Shown here: one piece after another, positions 5,514 through 5,877 of the stretch
Layout: every line of letters begins with the position of its first letter
How positions within the stretch are numbered: position 1 is the stretch's first letter
Origin: Candidatus Thiodiazotropha sp. (ex Gloverina cf. vestifex)
Lineage (GTDB): Bacteria; Pseudomonadota; Gammaproteobacteria; Chromatiales; Chromatiaceae
Length of the DNA: 5,877 bases
Reading direction: 5' to 3'
Assembly (NCBI GenBank): GCA_025656435.1
Contig: JAHXHT010000151.1
Span: 1 to 5,877, forward strand
Position numbers and translations under genes: made by a program
The notes under the pieces: generated by a model
What the model was told of the DNA's origin: nothing
Database searches by the model: none
Seen by the model: only the letters and a program-made list of their open reading frames with translations

Positions 5514-5877
5514 TTAAAGCCATCGAATAGCGGAAGGATGGCGTAGACGTACACGCTGCTCGTCATTTCTCTGGTACAGCCAGCCGCGGAGTTCAATATT
5601 GTGGCTGACCAGTTCTTCGGGGCAGAAGGTGCAAATTTTGACCAATCACGCCAGGTTATCCGAATCGCCAATCCGCCCTTAAGATTCAACCACAAAGCGC
5701 TACGACTCTGACCTACCCGAACAATACGACCCCGCAAATGATAAAAGCCTGTCTCATCACCCTTAAGGGTACTGACATCCTGCACCGGATCAAGCGTGTC
5801 GCTACCTCGTGAAAGATTTTGGGACATCCGAGTCCCCAAAATCGACTCGCCAACGCGACAGCCGTTATGCCCCGACC
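5514..5877 (-). pseudogene. 3' part of a thermonuclease-like gene, frameshifted and cut by the window edge
   Basis: On the minus strand the frame is open from the window edge and contains GDETGFYHLRGRIVRVG and SALWLNLKGGLAIRI, a small beta-rich pattern that I associate with the C-terminal region of some gammaproteobacterial thermonuclease (SNase-like) proteins. After about 5640 the frame becomes meaningless. Another minus frame resumes with CPEELVSHNIELRGWLY followed by RVRLRHPSAI and ends at TAA (5516-5514). The two halves fit one domain if a single base was lost in about 5615-5640; a short A4T3 run at 5639-5633 is a natural place. If left uncorrected, the frame runs on to a stop at 5489. 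The true start is outside the window. An internal TTG at 5839 is not a credible start. A second shift near 5830-5840 is possible, because another frame there reads SRFWG, similar to the end of an SNase domain. The catalytic part is not visible, so the family call is tentative. Confidence 0.5.

Overview
The window is 5.9 kb of moderately GC-rich bacterial chromosome, most likely from a motile gammaproteobacterium. This rests on a cytoplasmic chemoreceptor of the CZB type, a sigma-28-like promoter in front of it, a periplasmic TlpA-type thioredoxin and a group III phosphofructokinase. Placement near sulfur-oxidising lineages (free-living or symbiotic) is a guess from general resemblance, not something the sequence proves. 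There is no rRNA, tRNA, CRISPR array, transposase or phage gene. Genes are tightly packed and strand-alternating.

Layout. 1-24: first codons of a gene reading leftwards off the window, overlapping the previous stop. 21-756 (minus): exported dienelactone hydrolase-family protein with an intact catalytic triad but a single-base frameshift. 757-879: divergent promoter region. 880-2121 (plus): exported fusion of a degenerate alpha/beta-hydrolase-like domain with a C-terminal TlpA/thioredoxin domain (WCPPC). 2125-3222 (minus): soluble methyl-accepting chemotaxis protein ending in a zinc-binding CZB domain, converging on the previous gene with a 3-bp gap. 3223-3424: divergent regulatory region with a sigma-28-like promoter inside a 9-bp inverted repeat. 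3425-4189 (plus): unrecognised single-pass membrane protein with a lysine/alanine octad-repeat tail, a cytoplasmic helix and a striking Met/Asn heptad-repeat C-terminus. 4220-5344 (minus): 6-phosphofructokinase with unusual active-site residues. 5345-5513: intergenic, with a short palindrome and a large imperfect hairpin. 5514-5877 (minus): 3' part of what looks like a thermonuclease-type gene, also frameshifted.

How they work together. No single operon or pathway is visible. The two genes at 21-2121 are divergent and both encode exported proteins with hydrolase-type folds. The chemoreceptor belongs to the flagellar/chemotaxis regulon if its promoter is real. The phosphofructokinase is a stand-alone glycolytic gene. 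The least explained gene is the membrane coiled-coil protein at 3425-4189. Two separate frameshifts in under 6 kb suggest either ongoing gene decay or uncorrected sequencing errors.
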